A stretch of DNA of 64,000 nt from Eledone cirrhosa (Eukaryota; Mollusca; Cephalopoda; Octopoda; Eledonidae): positions 127,505,365-127,569,364 of the forward strand of contig OZ024743.1 of assembly GCA_964016885.1 (NCBI GenBank), given 5' to 3'. Both the position numbers and the translations under genes were made by a program. The notes beneath the pieces are model-generated. The model was not told the DNA's origin, made no database searches, and saw nothing but the letters and a program-made list of their open reading frames with translations. Below, one piece after another: positions 34,001 through 47,800 of this stretch. How positions within the stretch are numbered: position 1 is the first letter of the stretch; every line of letters begins with the position of its first letter.

Positions 34001-37000
34001 AAGCGGTACAAGCCATGTATAGGGGAGCAGTCAGCAAAGTTAGGATTAGCAATGAGTAAAGTGAGGAATTTAGCGTACAGGTTGGGGTCCACCAGGGCTC
34101 TGTTCTTAGCCCCCTCCTGTTCATCATAATCCTGCAGGCAATAACGGAGGAGTTTAAGACCGGATGCCCATGGGAACTCCTGTATGCTGATGACCTCGCA
34201 CTTATAGCTGAATCTATGGTAGAACTAGAGAAGAAATTCCAAACTTGGAAGCAGGGACTAGAAAGAAAGGGTCTCAAAGTCAACATGACAAAGACTAAGG
34301 TCCTTGTAAGTAGACGAGAAGACAGAACCCAGATCCCCTCAGGGAAATGGCCTTGCTCAGTATGTAGGAAAGGTGTAGGTAGGAACTCCATTCTCTGCCC
34401 CAAATTTAAACAATGGGTACACAAGAGATGTAGCGGGATCTCAGGAAGCTTAATTAAGAATGTAGGCTTCACATGCAGCAGCTGTGCTGGGACAGCAAGC
34501 AGCAAACAGCCACAGGAAACAAGTACCACCAATCTCTGGGAGGGCTCTGTAGAAACAGTAGACAGCTTCTGCTACCTAGGTGACCGAATTAGCAGCGGAG
34601 GTGGGTGTTCAGAAAGTACAATAACTACGGTAAGAACGGGATGGAAGAAGTTTAGGGAACTACCACCATTGCTAGCTGCAAAAGGCTTCTCCCTCAAAAT
34701 GAAAGGCAGACTGTATGATGCGTGTATCCGAACAGCGATGTTGCATGGTAGTGAGACCTGGGCGCTGAAGGTGGAAGACTTACGTAGATTAGAGAGAAAC
34801 AAAGCCTGCATGCTCCGATGGATGTGTAATAGTAATATACACGAACGACAAAGCATAAATGAATTGAGAGAGAGACTGAGCATAAGAGGAATCAAATGCT
34901 GTGTGCAGGAGAGGCGGTTGCGTTGGTATGGACATGTGATGCGTATGAAGGATGACAGCTGCATAAAAAGGTGCAGAGCACTAGAAGTCGATGGAAACCG
35001 CAGAGTTGAGAGACCCAAGATGACCTGGGATGAGGTGATAAAAGCCGACCTTACCCAATTACACCTCTCAAAGGCGATGACACACGACCGTGACCTCTGG
35101 CGTCACGCAGTAATACAGAGTACCCGACCTCCCATGGGTACAAGCTGAAGCATATAGACAATATGTCCCCACACCCCTCACTGCAAGGTGGTCGTGGAGG
35201 TGCCACGGCAAAAAAGCACCCAGCCCACACTGTAAAGTGGACGTGTAGGCGCCACGAAAAAGCACCCAGCACTCACTGTAAATGAGGTTGGTGTTAGGAA
35301 GGGCATCCAGCTGTAGAAATCAAGCCAAAATCAGTTCCTGTATGAGCAAGGCATGGTCAGCCGACCAGACACTGCCCTCAACAGGGCAACCCGTCTAACC
35401 CATGCTAGCGTGGAAGAACGGACGTAAAACGGTGATGATGATGATGATGATGATTCTAGTGTGTTTTTTTCAAATGAAAATTTGTATTTTTTCTTTCATT
35501 GTTACTGATTAAGGCAGTGAATTAGGGTTTCAGATTGAATGCCTCAGTATTTATTCCAACTTACTGCATTTTGAGGTTGATATCTTACCTAGGTCAGTCT
35601 TGCCTTTCATCTTTTTGAGGTTGATAAAGTACCAATCCTCCCTCCCGTCTCTCTCTCTCTCAGATATTGGCGATGTTCAGACATGGCGAGGAAGACTAAC
35701 TTTTGGCAGTTCCTTGTGCATATATATGCACACATCAATTTTAGCCCTTGACACAAATATGCATATATGCGCTGGAAAAAGCTTGACAACCACTTAATAT
35801 ACTTTTGTAAATCCGGGCCATTGGAGATATAACAAGTTATAGTAAACTTTATTCTTTTCAATACGTCTTATTAAGGCAACCATACAACTTGTTAGTATAT
35901 ATTTCTATCTCGTGGATGGATTGGCACTATCGGTAGAGGGTCGGACGCCATGCTTTCAAGCATAGTTACGTCCCTTTACGATCTGAGTTCAAATCCCGCC
36001 GAGGTTGACTTTGCCTTTCATCCTTACGGGGTCGATAAAATAAAGTACCAGTAATGCACTGGGTAATTGCTGGCCTTGTGCCTAAAGTAGAAACAAGTAT
36101 ATATTTCTATCTCTAATCTTAAATAGCTATACTCCCCTTTAATTACTGTCATGGTAGACTGACTTGCCTGTTAAGTAATTCTGTGGATGACACCTTATGA
36201 GATTGTCCTGTCTTGCATCATAATTGGATGATGGAGTTGGGCCATCAAAATATGTAGAGTGAAGGCACATGGCTTAGTGGTTAGAGCATTGGGCTTGCAA
36301 TCGAAAGGTTGTGAGTTCAATTCTCAGACCGGGTGATGTGTTGTTTCCTTGAGCAAGACACTTTATTTCACATTGCTCCAGTTTACTCAGCTGTAGAAAT
36401 GAGATGATAAGGACTGGGGTCCCTATCATTCCACTGCAAAGTGGTCATGGAGGTGCCACGGCAAAAAAGCAAGTCTTTGACTAACCAATACACATTCCAA
36501 AACACGTCCACACGTGCACATACACACACACACGTATCCTTAATTGCTTGCTTGCTCATGTAAATATACACATGAATACTGGTGAATACACACCCGCATT
36601 GCCGCACCACCAAAATATAGACATACACCCACACACAAAAAAATAGAGACATTGCCTATATATATATATATATACCTTCTCAGTCCACATACCACAGCAA
36701 AAATATGTCTTTTGTCGCATCACCAGTCCGAAGAGCAGATCGATACTGGAGTCAGGTCCATAACTTCTATAGGTCACCTTGAGCCAATTCTCTGCGAAAT
36801 GCACGTAACAGGTCGATATGCAATAAATATTTTTTATATGTAAATGAAACTTCCTCATTTTTCTATTATATACACTCTGCCTGTGCATAGTGCTTGATTT
36901 GGTACTAACACCAGTATTTCACTGTACTACTTTTACCGTACTGTATATATATATATACGAGGGAGGATCAAAAAGTTCGCGGAATTTTATCGTAGTAAGA

Positions 37001-40000
37001 AAAAAATAGGTTAAAACAATATTAAACATGTCAGAACATTGTCACTGAGTGTTTACCTTGCTATTAGTCACTTGCAGTCAGTTATGCGTGGACTATTGTA
37101 CAGTACTGACACTTTAAAAAACCTCTTTTTGGAACAATGGAAAATAGTTATTTTGAGATAAGATCGAATATCAAGTTTCTGGTGAAACTCAAATGCAAAG
37201 GGACACAGATTATGGAGGCTTTAGTTAAAGTTTACGGTACTACTGCTCCAAAGAAAACTGCTGTCTACAAGTGGATTCAGCGATTCAAACAAGGGAGAGA
37301 CGACCTTGAAGACGACCATCGCAGTGGAAGACTAGGAACATCAAAAAATTACCAAACGTTGAGGCTACTCAGACTTTAATTGAAGAAGATCGAAGAATAA
37401 CAGTTAATCAGTTAGCTAAGTCCCTAGACATTTCATATGGTTCGGCAAATTCAATTCTGCACGATAATTTGGGACTAAGCAAGCTTTCAGTGCGTTGCGC
37501 CCTGATCAGCTGATTCTTCGAAGTGATCTGTCTTTGGCGATATTAAACAAAATTGAAGTTGATGAAGAGCATTTCCTGACCAGAATCATCACCGGAGATG
37601 AAACCTAGATCTACCAGTATGATCCTGAATCCAAACAGCAGTCAAAACAGTGGCTTCCACGTGGATCATCGGGGCCAATCAAGTTCAAATCTCAAAAGTT
37701 GGATAAAAAAGTGATGGCCACCATTTTCTGGGATTCAGATGGGGTGATACTAATAGATTATCTTGAAGGTCAAAGAACTGTGACAGGAGCTTATTATGCA
37801 AATGTTTTAAGGAAACTGAAAGAGGCATTAGTCAAGAAACGAAAAGGGAAACTTCATGGTGGGATCTTGTTTGACCATGACAATGCACCAGCGCATTCTG
37901 TGCGGGTTGCAAAAGAAGTTCTTTGAGAATTTCGATAGGAAGAGCTTCCTCACCCGCCTTATAGTCCAGATTTAGCCCCATCAGACTTTTTCCTCTTTCC
38001 AAAACTCAAAGAAATGCTAAAAGGAACCCGTTTTAGTGGTGTTAAAGAAGCTAAAAACACTGCCAACACATGGCTTCGAACAAGGCCTTCAACTTTCTTT
38101 AGAGACGGCTAACGAAGCTGGAAGCATCGCCTTGTGAAGTGTATTGACCTGGATGGCAACTATGTAGAAAAATAAATTGAAGGTAAATCATATTTTTTGA
38201 AAAATAGAATATTTTCTGAAAAATTCCGCAAACTTTTTGATCCCCCTTGTCATCATCATCATCATCATCATCAACGTTTAACGTCCGTGTTCCACGCTTG
38301 CATGGGTTTGGACGGGGGTAGTCCCACTTGAGGCAAGAGTGATTGTCTTGCTCGCATAGGACTGTCTGGCAGGTTTTCTACAGTTGGATGCCCTTCCTAA
38401 CACCAACCACATTTACAGTGTGGGTCTGGGAGGTTTTTACCGTGTTGCCTACACGGCCACATTACAGCGTGGACTGTGTGTTTTTTTGTCGTGACACCTA
38501 CACGATCTCATTTGTTTCGGCCTCGAAGGCGCGGCACCAACATAACTTTACATAGAACGGGGTGGTGTGGATCGGGTGGGGGTGGGGGTGGTGGGACGGG
38601 GTGTATTTTGTTAGAGATGCCTACTGGCTGGAGTAGGTTTTACTATATATTTAGGTAAGGCGGGTCTTCTCTGTTACTGAGTACCGCCAAAGGTCTCGGT
38701 CCAGTGACATTGTCTTGGAGAGGTGTAAGTGTGTGATGTCGGAGTTTATCAGCTCGTCCCAGGTTTTTCTAGGTCTGCCTATTCCGTGACTACCGTCTAT
38801 CTTTATTGCCCTGCACTTTGTTATACAGCTATCGACTTTCATGCGCATCACGTGTCCATACCAACGTAGCCTTCTCTCGAGTAAACAACATCTGATCCCT
38901 CTTATCTCTAATTTTTTCCTTAGTTCGTTTATGCTTTGCCGTTCACGTATATTACTGTTACACATCCAGCGGAGCATGCAAGCTTCGTTCCTCTCTAGTC
39001 TGCGTATATCCTCTGCACACAATGCCCAGGTCTCACTGCCATGCAGCATTGCTGTTCGTATGCAGGCATCGTACAACCTGCCTTTCATTTTTAGTGAGAA
39101 CCCTTTAGCAGCTAATAGTGGTATAAGCTCTCTGAACTTTTTCCAACCAGTTCTGACTCTAGCTACAGTACTTTCAGAGCACCCTCCCCCACTGCTGATT
39201 TTATCGCCCAGGTAACGGAAGCTGTCCACTATTTCTATAGAACCCTCTGCGCAATTGAAAGAGCTAGTAGTTTGTGGGCACTTGCTGCTACTTATTGCAC
39301 CAGAGCACCGGCCACATGTAAAATCTATGTTCTTAGTTAGCTTACCTGTGATCCCACTACATCTTTTATGCACCCATACTTTGCATTTAGGACATAAAAT
39401 GGAGTTTCTACCTACGCCTTTCCTACACACCGAGCACGACCATTTCCCAGAAGGGACCGCCGCCTTGTTTTCTTTCCTACAAACTAGCACTTTGGTCTTA
39501 GCCAGGTTAATTTTAAGTCCTTTTGACTCTAGGCCGTGCTTCCATGTTTGGAATTTCTTCTCTAGCTCGGCCATTGATTCCGCTATGAGTGTCAGGTCGT
39601 CTGCGTATAGGAGTTCCCATGGGCAGCCTGTCTTGAACTCCTCTGTTATAGCCTGAAGGGCAATAATAAATAGTAGTGGACTGAGAACAGAGCCCTGATG
39701 GACGCCAACTTTTACGCTAAACTCTTCACTATATTCGTTGTTAATTCTAACCTTGCTGACTGTTTCTTTATACATGGCTTGTATAGCCCTCACAAGCCAT
39801 TCGTCAACGCCTAGTTTTCTAAGAGCCCACCAGATAATGGAGCGGGGGACTCTGTCGAAGGCTTTCTCCAAGTCGACAAAAGCTAAGTAGAGGGGTTTAC
39901 CTTTAGCTAGGTACTTCTCCTGTAGTTGTCGTACTATGAAAAGAGCGTCTGTGGTACTTTTGCCTGACACAAACCCGAACTGCATTTCATCTAGGTCAAT

Positions 40001-43000
40001 TCTCTCTCTGATTAGTTGCGCTATTACTCTTTCCGTGACCTTCATGACCTGGTCGATTAATTTAATGCCTCTATAGTTACTCCTATCTAGGGCGTCTCCT
40101 TTACCCTTATAACAGTTAACGATGATGCTGCTATGCCAGTCCTTCGGAACAACCCCATTCTGTACGACTTGGTTAACTATGCGGGTGACCATGGTGTGTC
40201 CCACCGTGCCAGATGCCTTCAGCATCTCAGCAACTATTTCCGAAGGCCCAGCCGCCTTACCAGTCTTCATATCCTTGATTGCCTTACTTATTATACTCCC
40301 CTCGACTAACACTGCTGGTCCCTCTATTGGGTCGATATGGGGGAGACTGCCTTTCTCCCAATTATTCTCCTCATTTAGAAGCCTTTCATAGTGACACTTC
40401 CAAGCTACCTTCTTATCAGCGTCGGTGATGGCAAGTGTGCCATCGTCGTTTAGTACACACTTCTCCCCGACAATATCACGGTTTTCCTTGACGCATTGCC
40501 TAGCAATCCTGAACACCTCACGTTTTTGGTCATCGCGTTGTAGAACATGCTTGAACTTTCTTTCCTCAGCTTCCCTTCTTGCTAAGTACACTTGTCTCCT
40601 AGCTTCCCTCCTGGCCACTTGATAGTCCTCTCTACTTCCCCCATCCCGCCATACTTTCCAAGCCTGCTTTTTGGCCTTAATTGACCCCTCCACCTTACTG
40701 TTCCACCACCATGTTACTCTCCTCCTGCCTACAGGCCTGCTCCAGCCACAGACTTCGTCTGTCGCCAACAGCAGGTTTGCTTTCAGAAATTCCCACTCTC
40801 CCTCTATATTGTCCGACTCTAAATGTTCTTCCTTACTGTCGAAAGCATCAAGTAATATGCTTTGAAATTTATTCCTGGCTGTGGGGTCCTTTAGCTTCCA
40901 TATTTTCCTCCTGAGGATAGTCCTCTTCTGTTGTCGAGTACGTCTCGTCCTGACTATGAGGTCGCTAATTATCAGTCTATGTTGGGAGGTGCATTCTTCA
41001 TGGGGGAGGGATTTAGTGTTAACAACAGACACTCTGTCACGTCTTCTGGTAAGGATATAATCTACCTGGCTTGTGTGTTCCCCGGATCTATAGGTGATCA
41101 GGTGATTGTCACGTTTTTTGAAGTTAGTGTTACAGATAGTTAGGTTATTTGCATCACAGAATTCCAGGATTCTGGAGCCTTCCTCATTTCTAGTACCAAA
41201 CCCATAGTATATATATATATATATATATGTATGTATATATTCCTCCTCATCTAGTACCGGGCCCCAAAACTGTGACTACACTGTGAAGATGGGTTAGGCT
41301 CCTTGTATCAGTGCTATCCAGTACCAGTACTAAACTATGGTTCTGCTGTGAGATGGGTTGGGCTCCAAAATTGTGGTTCCTTTGTGAGATGGGTTTGGCA
41401 CAGCCCACTGGCCTGTCCCTCCTCAAGACAGAGCCATCCAGTCCCACACTGTAAATGTGGTTGGTGTGAGGAAGGGCATCCAGCTGTAGAATACCTGGCC
41501 AAATTTAGAGTCCTTGCCGGAGCAAGGTACAGCATGGTCAGACTTGCCTCAAGGCATGGATGACCTGTCTAACACATGCAAGCATGGAAAAATTGATGCT
41601 AAACAAAAATGATGAGGATATATATATATATCTACTAATATATAATACCTTTCTGTATTTGTTCGTCACAAGACAGGACTGAGGAAGGAAGGGGTGGCAG
41701 CACCTAATATTCTCTACACCTGTGTGTGTCTAAGAATAACGAATTGGCTACACACATTGGCTGTTATGATTGTGTGTGTATGTGTGTTTGTGTAAATTAT
41801 GTTTATATATAATTGTTTCTGCTTTTGGCACAAGGCCAGCAATTATACCAGTGTATTACTGGTACTTTATTTTATCGACCTCGTAAGGATGAAAGGCAAA
41901 GTTAACCTCGGCGGGATTTGAACTCAGACCATAAAGGGCCGTAACTCTTTGCTGCAAAGCATGGCGTCCGAGCCTCTACCGATACTGCCAATCCACCACC
42001 AAATTATGTTTATATATATAAAACTGAGGATGTCTGTCTGTGTGTGTGTGTGAGTTTGAATCCCTAAAACTCGAGAAGCACCCAACCGACTGTTTTCAAA
42101 CTTTACACATGTAATACTTATGTTTCAGGGAGTGAAAAAAATTTCAAATTTTCAATGCTCTAGGGACCGCATTAGGCGATTTAGCGATCTATAATTCTTA
42201 GTCTTTCTCTTTTTAGATAGATACATACATATAACGTTGTGCCCTTATAATATCTGTCTGTATGTCTGACTGTCTGAATTATGTCACTTCCCTGAGAATG
42301 TCTGTCTGTGTGTGTGTGTCTGTGAGTTTGAATCTCTAAAACTCGAGAAGTACCCAACCGACTTTTTTCAAACTTTACATGTGTATTACTTATGTTTCAG
42401 GGAGTGTTATGCACATAAAATTCAACTTTTTGATCCTCTGGGGCCTGCATTAAGTGAAAAACTGCGTTTTTTCAGGTCTTCAGGGCTTGAGGCGTTAAAT
42501 CAGACTGATTTCCTTGAAATTGTAACTATGTATTAGTTAGTCTCTTCTTCATACCGTGAGCAAAGAAAATCCAACTTTTTTATGGCCTAGGGCCTGCATT
42601 AGGTGAAAAACTTCATTTTTTCAGCTTTTTAGGGCTTTTTTGAGGCGTTACGTCTAGCTGATTTTCCTGAAATTTCAAGGCATATTATGCACATAAAAAA
42701 AATTCATTTTCTTGATCTCCTAGGGCCCGCATTAGGTGAAAACCTGCATTTTTCCTGCTTCATCGAGGAAATCATCATCACCATCATCATCACCGTTTTA
42801 CGTCCGTTCTTCCATGCTAGCATGGGTTAGACGGGTTGTCCTGTTGTGAGCAGTGTCTGGTCGGCTGACCATGCCTTGCTCATACAGGAACTGATTTGGC
42901 TTGATTTCTACAGCTGGATGCCCTTCCTAACACCAACCTCATTTACAGTGAGTGTTGGGTGCTTTTTCCGTGGCGCCTACACGTCCACTTTACAGTGTGG

Positions 43001-44817
43001 GCTGAGTGCATTTTTGCCATGGCACCTCCACGACCACCTTGCAGTGGGAGGGTGAGGGGGCATATTGTCTATATGCTTCAGCTTATACCCATGGGAGGTC
43101 GGATACTCTGTATTACTGCGTGACGCCAGAGGTCACGGTCGTGTGTCATCGCCTTTGAGAGGTGTAATTGGATAAGGTCGGCTTTTATCACCTCATCCCA
43201 GGTCATCTTGGGTCTCCCCACTCCGCGGTCTCCATTGACTTCTAGTGCTTAAAGATTATCCAGCCATCAGAGTATTTTGGTTTATTTTCTTTACATATTC
43301 TCCAGGCATGCAGTTTTTCCACGACTAGGTCTGTTGGCGGCCCGCATTCCAAAATACCTTATCCCTTGCAACACTGGGTACCACTGCTAGTATATAATAT
43401 TTGTGTGAGTGTATATGTGTTTGTGTGTGTTTATTTAGAAAGATACATCGACAATAGAATTACAAACACACACGAATCTACATATATAAACAAGCACACT
43501 TAAAAAAATAATTATTACATGCACAAACATCTATGTGATGACTGAGAAAGGAGGTGGGCATGAGAAACTATAGAAGTCCAGCGTTCTAAGATTCATCACA
43601 GCTGTGTGTGTGTGTATGTGTAGCGATTTACCTACACACATTGACTGTGTGTTTGTATGTTTGTATCACTTGTGTGAGTGAGCATGAAGGAACCAACCAA
43701 CAAACAAACAAACATCTCTTTTTTATATTATGTATACATATTACAATTATCCATCATCTTTGACGACATGGGGCTAGCATGGAAGATGATGATGAGATGA
43801 TGATAAATGTATATATATATATATATATGGGGTGTATTCAAAATGTTCATGGAAAAATGGAATGAAAAGAAAACTCTCCACATAAGCATCATCAACATCA
43901 AGGCACTTTTGTAAGTTATGATACCAGCCATTATACTGTCCTAATAGAACTGAGGATTCTGAGAATTTAACCATATCAAACTAGCTATTTTAAAATTATT
44001 AATGGTCTCAAATTGGGTTTAGGAAATAAAAAAAAATCAGAAAGTGCTAAATCAGGATTAAAGGGTGGATGTCTAATAATTTCCCATTAAAATTCCCACA
44101 AGGTCCCCCTTGTTTGACAAAGGAATGGGGAGGGGCATTGTCTTGTTTGAAAAGAACTCTCTCAAGAAGTTTTTCAGGGTGCTTTTCTGCTAAATTTCTG
44201 GCAAATCTCAAAACTTTTTCATAATAAGCAGATGTTACTGTTTTTCTTCCCTCTAAGAAGTCAACTAACAAAAGCCCTCAGCATCCCAAAAGACTGTTGC
44301 CATAATGGTTCATTCTTGCTTTAACTGGACCCTTTCCACCTTTGGGTAACCATTGCTTTAACTGAGTTCTATCTTTAGGATTGGACTGGTAAAGCCACGT
44401 TTCATCTCCAGTCAACAATTTGCCTCAGAAAACCTTCTGGATTTTGACCCCATTTGTTTAAACTTTCAAAGAAAGCTCTGCTCTTGTTTGTAAATTTTGA
44501 TTTTTAAGGGAAGTATCTCTATAAACAATTCTCAAAGTTTCAACCATATCCTTTTTCTTCCAACCAATTTTTACCATAAATTTGATGTTGGTTTTTGCTT
44601 CAGTTTTAACAGAACTCATGTTGCTTTAAGGTTAGTTGCTTTTAAAATGGCATAAATTTCAATTTATAACTTCAAATTACTTCCGGATAATACAGGTTAG
44701 AACATGTATGTACACGTTTAAGTTGCTACAAGCAAGTAGCAAAATGTTTTAATAGTGTTTCTATAAAAGACATTTTCCACAAACTTTTTTAATTTCCCTT
44801 GTTGATGTGTGTGTGTA

Positions 44818-44872
<55 letters not shown>

Positions 44873-47800
44873 GAGAGAGATGAGATTTAAAAATAAAATT
44901 GTTATTGATTAACAAATGATGAAATGATTTCTAATATATTTTGCTATGTTCCAGGAACTGAACCCTAACATAGAAGCACCGATTTCTAAAATCCTGGAAC
45001 ATATTAAATTGAATGTAGATAAAAGCCCTTCTGACAACCTGAGAATATCCAAAGATGACAAAGGAACCATGCATATCTGGATTAATTCCGAACTTTCTGA
45101 TTACCCATTTACCTGGGAGTTAATTGGGGAACCAGCACATGAAGAAATGGTAATTCCACGTTTTTTATATCTTTATATCTTTTTGTTGGTGCAGGCATGG
45201 CTGGGTATTAAGAGATTTGCTTTTCAATTTCATAATTGAGTTCTATAGTTGAGTTCTATCCCACTGTGGCACCATGGGCAAGTTTCTTCAGGTTGACCAA
45301 TGTCTGCTAAGAGAATGTGATTGAAGGAAACTTTACGAAGCCTGGATGGGAGGCATCATGTCTTCCTATAGAGATAAGTGTCAGAGGATTTGTTGATAAC
45401 AGAGTTACCTTACTGGACAGCTGTATATATTTTCCATTATGCTCTGACTCTCCAGTAGCAAGGAATCCATAATGACATTCTAACAAGATCTTCGATCTGT
45501 CATTGCCAAAGTCCCAAAAACAGACAAGATTCTTCTCCTTGGTTATTTTAATGTCAGGGCTGGTAAGGATCACGAGACTTGGGAAGCATTGGGGAAGTAC
45601 GGTCTTGGAAACGTGAATGGCAATGGGTTGCACCTTCTTCAGCTCTGCACTGAATTTGAACTAGCCATTTGCAACTTCTTTTTCCACTAGAAGGACGTTC
45701 ATAAGGTTATTTGTATTCACCCAAGATCCAAACATGGGCATATTCTTCATTATGTCATTTGTCTAAAATGAGTTGTTCAGGATGTCTGCACTGTCTGGGC
45801 TTTGCATGGTTCTGAGTGTGGGACAGACCATGCACTAGTACGTGGAAAAAGGAAATTTCGCATCAAACGTAATATAAGATCTAATGGGACAAGGCTTCCT
45901 TGACACATAAATATGTCAAGATTGCAGGACATGGTAGTTGGTAAGGATCTGAGGAGGGATTTTGAAGAAACAGAATTTGACGGCTCATGGGATCAGTTTA
46001 AGACGGTGGTCTACAATAATAGTGTTTAAGTCCTAGGTCTCAGGAAAAAGAAACATCGGGATTGGTTTGATGAAAATGATTCTCAGATCAACCAGTTATT
46101 GAGGGCAAAATATGATGCTCATCAAGTTTTTGAGTGTTTCAGATAAAATCTTTGCTCCAGCATGGATGAAAAATAAATAGTGGTCAGACATTTCAATATA
46201 GATTCAGAGTGCCCATGATGGAAAGGACTCCACCAGATCAATTATGCCTTTGGCCCTCAATCCATGTTCATGGTACCATTCAGGTCCAAAGATGGGTTTG
46301 TTCTTTTCAAAGACTCAAACAGTATAATGGAATGCTGGAGCAAGCATTTTACTGATCACTTTTTATAATTCCTCAGCGTTTAATGTAGATATCATCAATA
46401 ATTTGCCTCAGTTGGATATGATTCATGAGATGACAGATCATCCTACTTTGGTAGACGTCCAACACACTAGGGAAGATTAATACTGGGAATGCCCCAGGTT
46501 TGATAGTTCCTGTCGAGATCTTGCTTCATGGGTGTGACAGAATAGCTGTGGAGATTTACCATTTGATTTCTGATATTTGGTTGGGTGCTACTGTTCCTCA
46601 AGACTGGATTGATATGATCATTATTTTCTTCAAGGGAAAGGTGTCAAAGTTGGTGTGTGGCAACTATTGGAGAATAGGCCTTCTTGAAGCAGTGGGTAAA
46701 GATTTTGAAAAACTTCTCCTTAATAGGCTTACCAAGTCGATTTGCCCTCAAGTGATTCCGGTGACACAGTATGGCTTTAGGTTGGGCAGGGGCACAATAG
46801 ACATGATCTTGGCCTGCCAGCTGCAGGAGAAATGTTAAGAACATTGCGTGGCTTTGTACCAGGTTTTTGTTGACCTTACTAAAACTTTTGATTCCGTAAA
46901 AAGGGATGCCCTGTAGACCATACTTAGTAAGGTGGCATGCCTTCCAGATTTCATGAAATTGTTCAAACAGTTACATGGAGTATGAAAGGGAGGCTTGACT
47001 TCGATGGTTCTCTGGCTGAACCCATATCTATTGACAATGGAGTTAAACAAGGAGACATCCCAGCACCAACTCTGTTCTCTATCATCTTTGCCGTGACTCT
47101 CACAAATGCATTTCAGATTTGTGACGTCAGTGTGTATCTGCGTTTCAGGGCTTTAGGGTACAATTTAGGGTTGAATCAAAGACTTTCCATATATTGTTTG
47201 AGAAACACATAGTATTTTGTACACACTCAAAGCACATAATATTTAGGCAAAATATGTACTTCAAAGCGTAAAAAGTTCTTCTTTCCTAATAGTGCCATTT
47301 CATGGCTCTAGGAAGTATATGTATATATAATAATACTGAAACAAAGTCATCGGATATGACCGAATAATCTTTGATCGTTTTCCCCACTCACTTGATGTTT
47401 TAATTAAGCTAGTATTTTTAAGATACCAACCCAAATGAAAACAGTGCACACTAATACGTTAAATAGTGAGAAGAACGTTTTCGTGTGGGTAGGGAATTAG
47501 ATTCTCTCTTTCCAGACTAATTAATTAGTTTCCACTACTATGTATATATATGTATATATATATATCAGCCCCACACTGTAAATGTGGTTGGTGTTAGGAA
47601 GGGCATCCAGCTGTAGAAAACCCGCCAGACAGTCCTATGCGAGCAAGACAACCACTCTTGCCTCAAGTGGGAAAACCCCCGTCCAAACCCATGCAAGCGT
47701 GGAACACGGACGCTAAACCTTGATGATGATGATGATGATGTATATATATATATTTCGTTTCTGAATTTGTTTAGCAAGATTCTTTATCTGAAAACGTGTG

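Noticed and set aside
36258..36330. Functional tRNA gene
   Set aside because: A and B boxes are present but there is no closing acceptor stem; followed by SINE body and RTE tail.
38651..41032. 793-codon ORF as a host gene
   Set aside because: RT motifs, C4HC3 finger, 3' GATGAT tail and several related copies show it is an RTE retrotransposon. The first codon of the listed frame is GTG inside the coding region.
45307..45633. Minus-strand ORF at the exon 2 flank
   Set aside because: Antisense shadow of a decayed LINE endonuclease on the plus strand.
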